From: Cellvibrionales bacterium UBA4451
GTDB taxonomy: Bacteria; Pseudomonadota; Gammaproteobacteria; Pseudomonadales; Porticoccaceae
DNA length: 64,000 nucleotides
Assembly (NCBI GenBank): GCA_002390285.1
Contig: DGPB01000001.1
Location: forward strand, 5,271 to 69,270
Direction: 5' to 3'
In this document: positions 50,512-59,212 of the stretch, piece after piece
Layout of the letters: the number at the start of each line of letters is the position of its first letter
Numbering within the stretch: the first letter of the stretch is position 1
Notes under the pieces: model-generated
What the model was told of the DNA's origin: nothing
The model's input: the letters and a program-made list of their open reading frames with translations, nothing else
The model's database searches: none
Made by a program: the position numbers and the translations under genes

Positions 50512-51053
50512 GTGGCCCCCTTGCTATATTCTGGCCTACCTGTGGCTCCAACCTGAATAGTGCGTGCATAATATTGATCATCATCACTGGGACAAAACCA
50601 AAATGACAGGCCAAATTGCCCAGTCCCAGTTCTGGCCGTCCCATCGGGTCGGTAAAGTAAACTCCTAGAATTTGCTTCCGTAATTGATGGTGTAATAGTG
50701 AATGCGCCACGTGTTTTATCCGCTAGCTGGATAATTTCATCACTATCAAGCGAACTATCGCTGTCACTGTCTGACCAGATAATCCAACCATCGTGCCAGT
50801 TCACAGATGATGACGTACCACAAGTTGCACTATCACTACTTTTACAGATTTGCACATCAGCATTTCGCTTGATGGCCTCGATTCTTGCAAAACTTAACGC
50901 TGCAAGAAATTTGTCTGTCTCAGCCGTCACTCGATTACTTTTTAACCCAGAGGTAAAAGAGGGGACGCCCAACGTAAGCAAAATCGCCAATAGTGCAACA
51001 GTCACCATCAGCTCAATAAGGGTAAAACCTTTCTTCGATTTTTTTGTATCCAT
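50502..51053 (-). CDS. fimT: minor pilin FimT/FimU (GspH family)
   Basis: A 183-residue prepilin beginning MDTKKSKKGFTLIELMVTVA, with glutamate +5 and the GspH/FimT domain that follows (NRVTAETDKFLAALSFARIE). FimT and FimU of Pseudomonas share this fold; only one such gene is present, so it may serve as FimU, the subunit that couples the priming complex to the major pilin. GAGG lies four to five bases before the ATG. It is the first gene of the minor pilin operon, with a candidate promoter TTGTCG-N17-TAAAAC just upstream. Confidence 0.88.
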   Translation of the reverse strand: MDTKKSKKGFTLIELMVTVALLAILLTLGVPSFTSGLKSNRVTAETDKFLAALSFARIEAIKRNADVQICKSSDSATCGTSSSVNWHDGWIIWSDSDSDSSLDSDEIIQLADKTRGAFTITPSITEANSRSLLYRPDGTARTGTGQFGLSFWFCPSDDDQYYARTIQVGATGRPEYSKGATCS

Positions 51054-51179
51054 GAAACCTCTATAGCAAATCGTTTTAGACAATTCTCTACTAATCGACA
51101 ACCGGCGGAATAGCCTGACCACCAACTATTGACATACCACTTCCGGAAAAAAACACCGATGAACGGTAGTAGACTTTCC

Positions 51180-51202
51180 AAAAAAAAGGCCGTAGCACAC
51201 GG
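51180..51202 (-). terminator. weak intrinsic terminator after ispH
   Basis: A short stem CCGT/ACGG with loop AGCAC (51190-51202) directly follows the ispH stop and is followed by GGCC and eight Ts on the minus strand. The stem is only four base pairs, so efficiency is doubtful. Confidence 0.35.
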
Positions 51203-51203
51203 A

Positions 51204-52136
51204 TTAACGCAGCTCTTTAGGCATAGAGAACCGAATATTTTCAGCCCTGCCTGGTATCTCTTGAGGTGCCGTCGCCCCCATATTTTGCAAGGTCTCTACC
51301 ACAGCCCTAACTAATACTTCGGGAGCAGAAGCACCCGCAGTGATTCCGATGGTAGCTTTATCCAAAAGCCACTTTTCTTGAATATCCGAGGCATTATCAA
51401 TCAGGTACGCATCCGCACCGCAACGCTCAGCCAGCTCCCTTAAACGATTCGAGTTGGAGCTGTTAGGTGATCCAACCACCAAGACAAGATCACACTCCAA
51501 AGCAAGCTGCTTGACCGCATCTTGGCGGTTTTGTGTGGCGTAACAAATATCATCTTTTTTAGGACCACAAATAGCTGGGAAACGCTGGCGTAATGCATTG
51601 ATTACCTTAGCAGTATCATCCATAGAAAGCGTTGTTTGGGTGACGTAGGCCAGGTTGTCGGAATTGATTACTTGTAGGTCCGCCACGTCGGCCTCACTCT
51701 CGACCAAGTATATCCGCCCGCCTTTTCTAGACTCATATTGCCCCATTGTGCCCTCTACTTCAGGGTGACCTTGGTGACCAATCAGAATACATTCTCGCCC
51801 CTCACGGCTGTAGCGAACCACCTCCATATGCACTTTGGTAACTAAAGGACAAGTCGCATCAAATACAGTTAACTGCCGAGATACCGCTTCTTGTCGTACT
51901 GCCTGGGAGACACCGTGAGCACTAAAGATAACATTGACACCATCGGGCACTTCATCGAGCTCATCGACAAAAATGGCACCTCTATCACGCAATGATTCCA
52001 CCACAAATTTGTTGTGAACCACCTCATGGCGAACGTAAATAGGTGCGCCAAAAATATCCAGAGCCCGATTAACAATATCGATAGCCCGGTCGACTCCGGC
52101 ACAAAAACCACGAGGATTGGCGAGTTTGATTTCCAT
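51204..52136 (-). CDS. ispH: 4-hydroxy-3-methylbut-2-enyl diphosphate reductase
   Basis: A 310-residue iron-sulfur enzyme for the last step of the MEP isoprenoid pathway. Three conserved cysteines that hold the Fe-S cluster lie in ANPRGFCAGVDRAIDIV, in FDATCPLVTKVH and in KDDICYATQNRQDA. The substrate-binding GHQGHPEVEGTMG and SPNSSNSNRLRELAE motifs are present. The ATG at 52136 shares one base with the fkpB stop (TGATG). It closes the ileS-lspA-fkpB-ispH group. Confidence 0.97.
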   Translation of the reverse strand: MEIKLANPRGFCAGVDRAIDIVNRALDIFGAPIYVRHEVVHNKFVVESLRDRGAIFVDELDEVPDGVNVIFSAHGVSQAVRQEAVSRQLTVFDATCPLVTKVHMEVVRYSREGRECILIGHQGHPEVEGTMGQYESRKGGRIYLVESEADVADLQVINSDNLAYVTQTTLSMDDTAKVINALRQRFPAICGPKKDDICYATQNRQDAVKQLALECDLVLVVGSPNSSNSNRLRELAERCGADAYLIDNASDIQEKWLLDKATIGITAGASAPEVLVRAVVETLQNMGATAPQEIPGRAENIRFSMPKELR

Positions 52137-52609
52137 CAGTGGGTTACCGCTGGCACCACATCGAGAATTTTTACTTTAAAGCTAATGGTGTGGCCTGCCA
52201 GCGGGTGATTAAAATCGATGGTCACCTCTTCTTGATCAACCACCGTCACGACACCCGGCAATTCAGCCTTACTAGCATCAGCAAAGGACAACATCAGACC
52301 CGGCTCTAACGCCAGGTCATCATCAAATTCCTTACGGGAAAATTGCTGAGTATTACTGGGATTGTGCTGGCCAAAACCCTGCTCAGGATGAATAGAGAAC
52401 ACCTCCTCCGCACCCGGTTTCAAGCCTGTCAAGACAGCCTCAAATCCGGGTAAAAAATTACCATCCCCCACCACAAAAACAGCGGGTTCGGCCTCAAAAT
52501 TAGAGTCTACCGTTGAGCCATTTTCAAGAGAAAGTGAGAAATGTAATGTTACTCTTGTATCCGGCCCAATAGGGAGCAATACAGAATCAGATAAATCAGT
52601 CATGGTCAA
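52136..52609 (-). CDS. fkpB: FKBP-type peptidyl-prolyl isomerase SlpA/FkpB
   Basis: A 157-residue SlyD-like FKBP with an IF (insert-in-flap) domain. VTLHFSLSLENGSTVDSNFE starts the fold, then GDGNFLPGFEAVLTGLKPGA, and the C-terminal IDFNHPLAGHTISFKVKILD is the FKBP/SlyD signature. No histidine-rich metal tail is present, matching SlpA rather than SlyD. It sits between lspA and ispH as in many gammaproteobacteria, overlapping lspA by 14 bases. Confidence 0.93.
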   Translation of the reverse strand: MTMTDLSDSVLLPIGPDTRVTLHFSLSLENGSTVDSNFEAEPAVFVVGDGNFLPGFEAVLTGLKPGAEEVFSIHPEQGFGQHNPSNTQQFSRKEFDDDLALEPGLMLSFADASKAELPGVVTVVDQEEVTIDFNHPLAGHTISFKVKILDVVPAVTH

Positions 52610-53093
52610 AACCCGTCTTTTTTTCTTTGGAAGCCAACAGGCTTTCCAGTATCAATAACAGCGCACCTAGCGTAATGGCGGCATCCGCCACATTAAAAGC
52701 AGGCCAGTGATAATGTCGATAGTAAAGATCGACAAAGTCCACCACATAACCCAATAGAACTCGGTCCCAGAGGTTTCCGATTGCCCCTCCCAACACTAGC
52801 GACAAGGCCAGTGCTAACAGACCCTGACGATCAGATAATCGAGATAGCCAAACTACAATGACAACGGTAACGGCCACGCCTATCAAAGTAAAAAACCATC
52901 GTTGCCAACCTCCAGCCTCACTGAGGAAGCTAAAGGCAGCACCCATATTGTGCACCAGAGTTAGGTTTAGAAAAGGCAATAGCTCAAGCGTTTCACCATA
53001 GGAAAATGCGGAAGAGACCCAATGCTTGGTCAGCTGATCCATAAGAATAATCAGCGCGGCCAACAAGTACCAGCGCCCGAGATTCCAGCTCAT
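52596..53093 (-). CDS. lspA: lipoprotein signal peptidase
   Basis: A 165-residue inner-membrane aspartic peptidase (signal peptidase II) that cleaves prolipoproteins. Four hydrophobic helices are visible. The catalytic aspartates lie in GYVVDFVDLYY and in WPAFNVADAAITLGALLLI. NMGAAFSFL and GGAIGNLWDRVLLG are other conserved parts. It starts 24 bases after the ileS stop and overlaps fkpB. Confidence 0.96.
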   Translation of the reverse strand: MSWNLGRWYLLAALIILMDQLTKHWVSSAFSYGETLELLPFLNLTLVHNMGAAFSFLSEAGGWQRWFFTLIGVAVTVVIVVWLSRLSDRQGLLALALSLVLGGAIGNLWDRVLLGYVVDFVDLYYRHYHWPAFNVADAAITLGALLLILESLLASKEKKTGFDHD

Positions 53094-53117
53094 GCCGGCA
53101 TCCAGAATATGCCTGCA

Positions 53118-55925
53118 TTAAGCATATAAACGCTGCTCACCATCGCCGACAATATTTTCAACACAACGACCGCAAATTTCTGGGTGTTCGCTATGAGCAC
53201 CCACATCTTCTCGGTGATGCCAGCAACGATCACATTTAGCATGCGCTGTTTTCACCACATTCACCTGGAGCCCTTCTACTTCAGTTGCTTCTGCGTTAAA
53301 AGCTTCAGCCGACGGTTTGATTTCAGCTTCCGAAGTAATCAACACAAACTTGAGCTCATCACCCAACTTAGCCAGCGCTTGCTGCAATTCGCCATCGGCA
53401 TACAGTGTCACCTCTGCTTCTAGTGACTTCTGAATACCGACACCTTTCTTTCCTTCTAGCACTTTATTGACAGCATTTCTTGCCTCGGCAATCAATGTCC
53501 AGTCTCTAGCCGAAATAGCGGAGGTTTCTGCCGAAGGCAACGCCTGCCATTCAGCAAAGAAAACTGACGCCTCTCGATCACCTGGAATGAATCCCCAAAT
53601 CTCTTCTGCAGTAAAACTCAGAATCGGAGCAATCCAACGTGCAAATGAATCAACAATATAATAGATGGCCGTTTGTGCAGAGCGCCTTGCGAGAGAATCT
53701 TCTTGGCAGGTATATTGACGATCCTTAATGATGTTCAAATAAAAGCCGCCCATATCCGTCACACAGAAATTATGTAGCTTCTGATAGATCTGGTGGAACT
53801 GATAGTTCTCGTAAGCGGCAATAATGTCCTGCTGCATACCCGCAGCACAATCCACCGCCCAGCGGTCCAGTGCCAACATTTCTTCCATCGGCACCACGTG
53901 TTCGGAAGGATCAAAGCCGTTTAAATTCGACAGAAAGAAACGTGCCGTATTACGAATACGACGGTAAGAGTCTCCTGTTCGCTTAAGAATTTCATCAGAG
54001 ACACTCATCTCGCCACTAAAGTCTGTGGCGGCCACCCATAGACGGAGTACATCGGCTCCCTGATCATTCACCACCTGCTGTGGTGACATCACATTACCAA
54101 TAGATTTGGACATCTTACGACCATCGGCATCTACCACAAAACCATGGGTCAGGACGGCTTTGTAGGGCGCGTTACCCTTGATAGCAATCGCTGTTTTCAG
54201 TGATGACTGAAACCAACCGCGATGCTGATCAGAGCCTTCCAAATATAAATCAGCGGGATACTGTAATTGCTCACGAGCATCCAGCACAGCGGTATGGGTA
54301 ACACCTGAATCAAACCACACATCCAGCGTGTCAGTAACCTTGCTGTACTGATCGGCTTCATCACCTAGCAACTCAGCGGCATCCAGCTCATACCAGACAT
54401 CGATCCCACCTTGTTCTACGCGAGATGCCACGGCCTCAACCAATGTTGCTGTATCTGGGTGGATTGCTCCTGTTAACTTGTGAACAAACAAGGCAATGGG
54501 GACACCCCAGGTACGTTGGCGAGAGATGCACCAATCTGGGCTATTTTCCAACATGCCTTCAATCCGAGCCTGCCCCCATTCTGGATGCCAGGATACGCCT
54601 TTAACCGCTTGTTTGGCCTTTGTCAGCAAACCATTTTGGTTCATGCTGATAAACCATTGCGGTGTTGCCCGGTAAATCAGTGGTGTCTTGGTACGCCAGC
54701 AGTGAGCGTAGCTGTGAGTAATTTTGTCGCTAGACAGCAGTCGACCGCAGTCCTTTAAAAGCTCAACAACCTGTTCGTCAACTTTATAAACGTGCTCTCC
54801 GGCAAACCGTTCCACATCTTCGCGGAACAAGCCGTTATCATCGATATAATTCAGGGTGCCAATGTCATATTTAGCCGCCACCACAAAATCATCCACACCA
54901 TGATCCGGTGCGGTGTGTACGCAGCCCGTACCCGCCTCAGTGGTCACATGGTCGCCGAGAATAACGGGGACCTGACGATCATAGAAGGGATGTTGCAACA
55001 ACAGGTTTTCTAACTGGCTGCCCTTAGCTCGACCTACCACCTTATGGTCTTTCACACCCCAGCGAGCCAAAACAGACTCTATCAATGCTTCAGCCAATAG
55101 GAATCTACCAAGACCACCGGCGACGTCACATTGCACCAGCACATAGTCCAGTTCAGCATTAATACTAACTGCCTGGTTTGATGGCAGAGTCCAGGGTGTT
55201 GTGGTCCAAATCACCACTGAAATATCACCCTCGCCCGTCACCTCGCCTATCGCGCTAGCAAAGGCATCTGTATCCACCACGGGAAAAGCCACATCAATCG
55301 AAAATGAGGTTTTATCCTGATATTCAACTTCGGCCTCAGCCAGCGCCGAAGCACCTACCACACTCCAGTACACAGGCTTATAGCCTTTGACCAAGTGCCC
55401 ATTTTCAACCACTTTTCCCAACGCACGAATAATGTTTGCTTCGAAGGTGTTATCCATTGTGAGATAAGGGTTATCCCATTCGCCCATCACACCGAGGCGA
55501 ATAAAGTCTTTCATCTGACCATCTACCTGACGACGAGCATATTCGCGGCATTTCTGACGAAAGGTCTTATGATCGACCTTAACACCCGCCTTACCAATTT
55601 TCTTTTCTACCTGATGCTCAATAGGCAGACCGTGACAATCCCAGCCGGGTACATAGGGCGCATCGTAACCACTGAGGCTACGCGACTTAACCACGATATC
55701 CTTCAAGACTTTATTGACGGAATGGCCAATGTGAATATTACCGTTGGCATAGGGAGGGCCATCGTGCAGGATGAATTTTTTCCGACCATGGCGCTGCTCA
55801 CGCAGTTGCTCATAGAGCTTGGATTCCTGCCACTTCTTCAGCATACCCGGCTCCCGCTGAGCCAGATTGGCCTTCATGGGGAACTCGGTAAAGGGCAAAT
55901 TCAGGGTTGATTTATAATCAGTCAT
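53118..55925 (-). CDS. ileS: isoleucyl-tRNA synthetase
   Basis: A 935-residue class I synthetase. The HIGH motif occurs in GPPYANGNIHIGHSVNK and the KMSKS loop as GRKMSKSIGNVMSP. The editing (CP1) domain lies between them. A zinc-binding C-terminal motif is present with CxxC pairs in CDRCWHHREDV and in CGRCVEN. Full-length bacterial IleRS. The start overlaps the ribF stop by four bases (ATGA), and lspA follows. Confidence 0.97.
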   Translation of the reverse strand: MTDYKSTLNLPFTEFPMKANLAQREPGMLKKWQESKLYEQLREQRHGRKKFILHDGPPYANGNIHIGHSVNKVLKDIVVKSRSLSGYDAPYVPGWDCHGLPIEHQVEKKIGKAGVKVDHKTFRQKCREYARRQVDGQMKDFIRLGVMGEWDNPYLTMDNTFEANIIRALGKVVENGHLVKGYKPVYWSVVGASALAEAEVEYQDKTSFSIDVAFPVVDTDAFASAIGEVTGEGDISVVIWTTTPWTLPSNQAVSINAELDYVLVQCDVAGGLGRFLLAEALIESVLARWGVKDHKVVGRAKGSQLENLLLQHPFYDRQVPVILGDHVTTEAGTGCVHTAPDHGVDDFVVAAKYDIGTLNYIDDNGLFREDVERFAGEHVYKVDEQVVELLKDCGRLLSSDKITHSYAHCWRTKTPLIYRATPQWFISMNQNGLLTKAKQAVKGVSWHPEWGQARIEGMLENSPDWCISRQRTWGVPIALFVHKLTGAIHPDTATLVEAVASRVEQGGIDVWYELDAAELLGDEADQYSKVTDTLDVWFDSGVTHTAVLDAREQLQYPADLYLEGSDQHRGWFQSSLKTAIAIKGNAPYKAVLTHGFVVDADGRKMSKSIGNVMSPQQVVNDQGADVLRLWVAATDFSGEMSVSDEILKRTGDSYRRIRNTARFFLSNLNGFDPSEHVVPMEEMLALDRWAVDCAAGMQQDIIAAYENYQFHQIYQKLHNFCVTDMGGFYLNIIKDRQYTCQEDSLARRSAQTAIYYIVDSFARWIAPILSFTAEEIWGFIPGDREASVFFAEWQALPSAETSAISARDWTLIAEARNAVNKVLEGKKGVGIQKSLEAEVTLYADGELQQALAKLGDELKFVLITSEAEIKPSAEAFNAEATEVEGLQVNVVKTAHAKCDRCWHHREDVGAHSEHPEICGRCVENIVGDGEQRLYA

Positions 55926-56887
55926 TTCTCTCTAACATCATCTATTTGCTCGGCAAAATATTGTCGAGCTACTGTAATATCGTTATGAATTTCTTCCACC
56001 ATCAGCCCCAACGAAGAAAACTTAGCCTCCTCACGAACCTTGGCTTTGAACTCCACATGAATTCTCTGTCCGTAGAGATCCTCATCAAAATCCAGCAAGT
56101 GAACTTCTAAAACCGGCTTGATCAGATCCCCAACCGTCGGGCGCACACCGACATTGGCCACCCCCGGCAAACAACGTCCATCTAAGAACACCTCTACCAC
56201 AAACACCCCACTGAGCGGCGCCCGGTAACGATTAAGGTGCACATTGACAGTGGGTACTCCCAGTTGCTGGCCTAGACGCTGCCCATAAACAACCCGACCA
56301 GTAATGCGATAAGGGCGACCTAAAAGCGTCTCGGCCAACCCGAAATCAGCGCACTCTAACGCGCTTCGAACACGGGTACTACTGATACGTTCCCCTTGAT
56401 ATTCCAGGGTATGGGTATCCAGCACATCAAAGCCATGCTCAAGACCAGCCTGCCGTAACAACGAATAATTGCCACTGCGGTCATGACCAAAACGAAAATC
56501 GTCACCCACCACCAGACAACGAATATCCAGCCCAGCAATCAGCACTTGATCAATAAACTCGCGCGCGGACAAGCTTCGAAGCGAGCGGTTGAACTGGAGA
56601 CAAAAGATTCGATCAACCCCTTCCTCAATAAAGGCTTCGACTTTCTCTCGCAGTCGCATCAATCGGGCTGGCGCCTGCTCACCGGAAAAAAACTCCTGCG
56701 GTTGTGGCTCAAAGATCATCACAACAGACGGCAGGCCAAGCTCAGTCGCCTTATCACGCAACTGCTGCAAAATCGCCCGATGCCCTAGGTGAACGCCGTC
56801 AAATGAGCCAATGGTCGCGACACAACCGCCATGTTCTGGCTTTAGATTATGCAGGCCACGAATGAACTGTTTCTTTTCTTCGGTCAC
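55922..56887 (-). CDS. ribF: bifunctional riboflavin kinase/FAD synthetase
   Basis: A 321-residue enzyme that makes FMN and FAD. The N-terminal nucleotidyltransferase domain has the GSFDGVHLGHRAIL motif, and the flavin-binding VVGDDFRFGHDRSGNYSLLR. The C-terminal kinase domain has GVANVGVRPTVG and the VHLLDFDEDLYGQ region. It overlaps ileS by four bases. The usual order murJ-ribF-ileS is kept. Confidence 0.95.
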   Translation of the reverse strand: MTEEKKQFIRGLHNLKPEHGGCVATIGSFDGVHLGHRAILQQLRDKATELGLPSVVMIFEPQPQEFFSGEQAPARLMRLREKVEAFIEEGVDRIFCLQFNRSLRSLSAREFIDQVLIAGLDIRCLVVGDDFRFGHDRSGNYSLLRQAGLEHGFDVLDTHTLEYQGERISSTRVRSALECADFGLAETLLGRPYRITGRVVYGQRLGQQLGVPTVNVHLNRYRAPLSGVFVVEVFLDGRCLPGVANVGVRPTVGDLIKPVLEVHLLDFDEDLYGQRIHVEFKAKVREEAKFSSLGLMVEEIHNDITVARQYFAEQIDDVREK

Positions 56888-56962
56888 TGGTCGCCGACAT
56901 CGAAAAATAAAGGCGAAAGTATAACCCAGCCGACCAGATGAAAAACAGGCGAATGCCTGATT

Positions 56963-58573
56963 TTATCGGTGTTTAAGATGGGAGAGACGCAAACCACCAG
57001 CAAGGAGAATGGCACTATAGGCCAACGCGCCACCAGCACAGAGCAACCCCATCCAACTCGCTCGCTGCCACCACAACCACTGCAACCACTCATTCATGTA
57101 CAAGGTCAGTCCATACAGCACCAAACCCATGGTTACATTGGCTGCCAACAACTGAACTAAAAACCGGCTCCAACCCGCTTCAGGGGCATATACCTGCCCT
57201 TTCCTCAAGCCTCGGAGCAACAACCCGGCGTTTAGCATGGCCGATAATGAAGTGGCTAGCGCCAAACCCACATGGCCAATGCCCCAATAGAGATGCAGTG
57301 GCACTGCCAGCGCAATATTGAGCCCCATGTTGGTCACGAGGGCGATCACACCAATACGCACCGGTGTTTTGATATCCTGACGAGCGTAGTACCCCGGCGC
57401 CAGTACTTTGATCAACATAAAGGCGACCAACCCAACGGCATAGGCGCGCAGGCTAAGCGTTGCCATCGCTATATCGCGTGAAGTCATCACATCGCCGTAA
57501 TAAAACAGTGTTAGCAATATAGGTTCTGCCAAAATAATCAGCGCCAACGCTGCCGGTATGGCAATCAGCAGTATCATCCGTAACGCCCAATCCAGAGTAC
57601 TGTTGAATTTTTCCAGCGTGTCTGCGGCATGCTGTCGCGACAGGCTCGGTAGAATCACCGTGGCAATTGCTACGCCGAAAACCCCTAAGGGCAACTCAGC
57701 CAAACGATCAGAATAGTAAAGCCATGAAATGCTACCCGTAGGCAGAAACGAAGCAATCATCGTATCCAACAGCAAATTTATTTGGCTGACAGATACACCA
57801 AAAATGGCGGGCGCCATCAACCGCAGAACTCTTACGACACCCTCATCACGCCAATCCATCACTGGCCGCGGTATCATATGAATTCGAGCTAGGAATGGTA
57901 GCTGGAACAACAACTGCAACACCCCCGCAGCCAACACCCCCCAAGCCAGCGCATAAACCGGGGCGTCAAACCAGGGCGCCACGACGAGTGCTGCTATTAT
58001 CATGGAGACATTCAACAATATTGGCGTCAACGCCGGCACGGCAAAGCGGTCATAACTATTGAGAATCGCACCCGCTAATCCGGTGAGAGAAATCAATAAT
58101 AGATAGGGAAACGTAATCCGCAACATACTACTTGCGGCGTCAAACTTATCGGGGTGATCCAACCAAAAACCAAATGCAAACAGCCCTGTCACCAGCGGGG
58201 ACGCAATAACCACTAACACAGTCAGAGCAATCAGTGCTGACCCAAGCATTCCGGCGACTCGATCTATCAGCGCCCTTACAGCCGCCTCACTCCCCTTTTC
58301 TCTATATTCTGCAAGCACAGGAACAAAGGCCTGAGAGAAAGCGCCCTCAGCAAATAGTCGGCGAAAAAAATTGGGGATTTTAAATGCCACAAAAAAGGCA
58401 TCCGCCATGGCATCGGCACCAATCACTCGAGCAAAAACAATATCACGCAGTAAACCCATTACCCGAGATAACATCGTCATACTGCTGACTACACCGCTGG
58501 AACGCAGTAATTTCGATGATTTTACCGGCTGAACGTGTAATTGATTGTCTTGCTTTATATCCTGGTGCGGCAA
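56963..58573 (-). CDS. murJ: lipid II flippase MurJ
   Basis: A 536-residue inner-membrane protein with about 14 hydrophobic helices that carries the peptidoglycan precursor lipid II across the membrane. LLRDIVFARVIGADAMADAF and FRRLFAEGAFSQAFVPVLAE are diagnostic of MurJ/MviN. The first 28 residues are polar and basic. It is followed by ribF after 75 bases and is divergent from rpsT. Confidence 0.95.
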   Translation of the reverse strand: MPHQDIKQDNQLHVQPVKSSKLLRSSGVVSSMTMLSRVMGLLRDIVFARVIGADAMADAFFVAFKIPNFFRRLFAEGAFSQAFVPVLAEYREKGSEAAVRALIDRVAGMLGSALIALTVLVVIASPLVTGLFAFGFWLDHPDKFDAASSMLRITFPYLLLISLTGLAGAILNSYDRFAVPALTPILLNVSMIIAALVVAPWFDAPVYALAWGVLAAGVLQLLFQLPFLARIHMIPRPVMDWRDEGVVRVLRLMAPAIFGVSVSQINLLLDTMIASFLPTGSISWLYYSDRLAELPLGVFGVAIATVILPSLSRQHAADTLEKFNSTLDWALRMILLIAIPAALALIILAEPILLTLFYYGDVMTSRDIAMATLSLRAYAVGLVAFMLIKVLAPGYYARQDIKTPVRIGVIALVTNMGLNIALAVPLHLYWGIGHVGLALATSLSAMLNAGLLLRGLRKGQVYAPEAGWSRFLVQLLAANVTMGLVLYGLTLYMNEWLQWLWWQRASWMGLLCAGGALAYSAILLAGGLRLSHLKHR

Positions 58574-58768
58574 ATCTGAAGCTCTCTGCTATCTTCTTGA
58601 ATTTACAGGCCAGATCATAGAGATTTTAACAACGGGATGATAGCGACCATCTACCATTCAGGAACGCCGTCCTGGAACACAGCTACCTGAGTCACTGCGC
58701 GCCAGACTCCTCCCACGCCTCATTCGCACAAAACCCTCTTTTCACGCATTCTTTGCGCGTGAATCCAG

Positions 58769-58797
58769 TTGATAAGTAGGGACAAACACTGTATATT
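58769..58797 (+). promoter_or_regulatory. rpsT promoter (sigma-70 type)
   Basis: TTGATA (58769-58774) and TATATT (58792-58797) are separated by exactly 17 bases, 45 bases before the rpsT start. Just upstream is an inverted repeat TTCACGC/GCGTGAA (58741-58747, 58757-58763). Confidence 0.75.
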
Positions 58798-58841
58798 TCC
58801 GCGCCTTGAATATCAGACTAATTTTTGAAAGGAGCACTTAG

Positions 58842-59111
58842 GTGGCCAATTCACCCCAAGCACGCAAAAGAGCACGGCAGAACGAAAACCGTCGTACGCA
58901 TAACGCCAGCCTGCGTTCCATGGTTCGCACCTATCTCAAGAAAACGTATGCCGCGATTGAATCAGGTGAAGCTGAAGCAGCTCAAGCTGCCTACAATACG
59001 GTTGTGCCTATTCTTGACCGTATTGCCGACAAAGGCATCATCCATAAGAACAAAGCAGCTCGTCACAAGAGCCGTCTAAATGCTCAGGTTAAGGCGCTTT
59101 CAGCCAGCTAA
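58842..59111 (+). CDS. rpsT: 30S ribosomal protein S20
   Basis: An 89-residue basic protein that binds 16S rRNA early in small-subunit assembly. The start is GTG, seven bases after AAAGGAG; the sequence ANSPQARKRARQNENRRTHN is typical. Residues ATG-like alternatives are absent. In E. coli rpsT starts with UUG and S20 represses its own translation; the non-AUG start here may serve the same purpose. Divergent from murJ, followed by a strong terminator. Confidence 0.96.
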   Translation: MANSPQARKRARQNENRRTHNASLRSMVRTYLKKTYAAIESGEAEAAQAAYNTVVPILDRIADKGIIHKNKAARHKSRLNAQVKALSAS

Positions 59112-59137
59112 GTATTGACTGCTCTAAAGATGAAAAA

Positions 59138-59161
59138 AACCGGCTCTAGGCCGGTTTTTTT
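59138..59161. terminator. bidirectional intrinsic terminator between rpsT and proB
   Basis: A 7-bp stem AACCGGC/GCCGGTT with loop TCTAG is flanked by an A-run and a T7 run, 27 bases after the rpsT stop and 52 bases after the end of convergent proB. It can serve both genes. Confidence 0.9.
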
Positions 59162-59212
59162 GTAGTTAGTAAGGCAACCCTCTGAACGCTATAAATTAGC
59201 GACCAGTACTGG

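Noticed and set aside
51054..51203. Search for a sigma-54 promoter before fimT as PilR target
   Set aside because: No TGGCAC-N5-TTGC pattern was found; only a sigma-70-like candidate is present.
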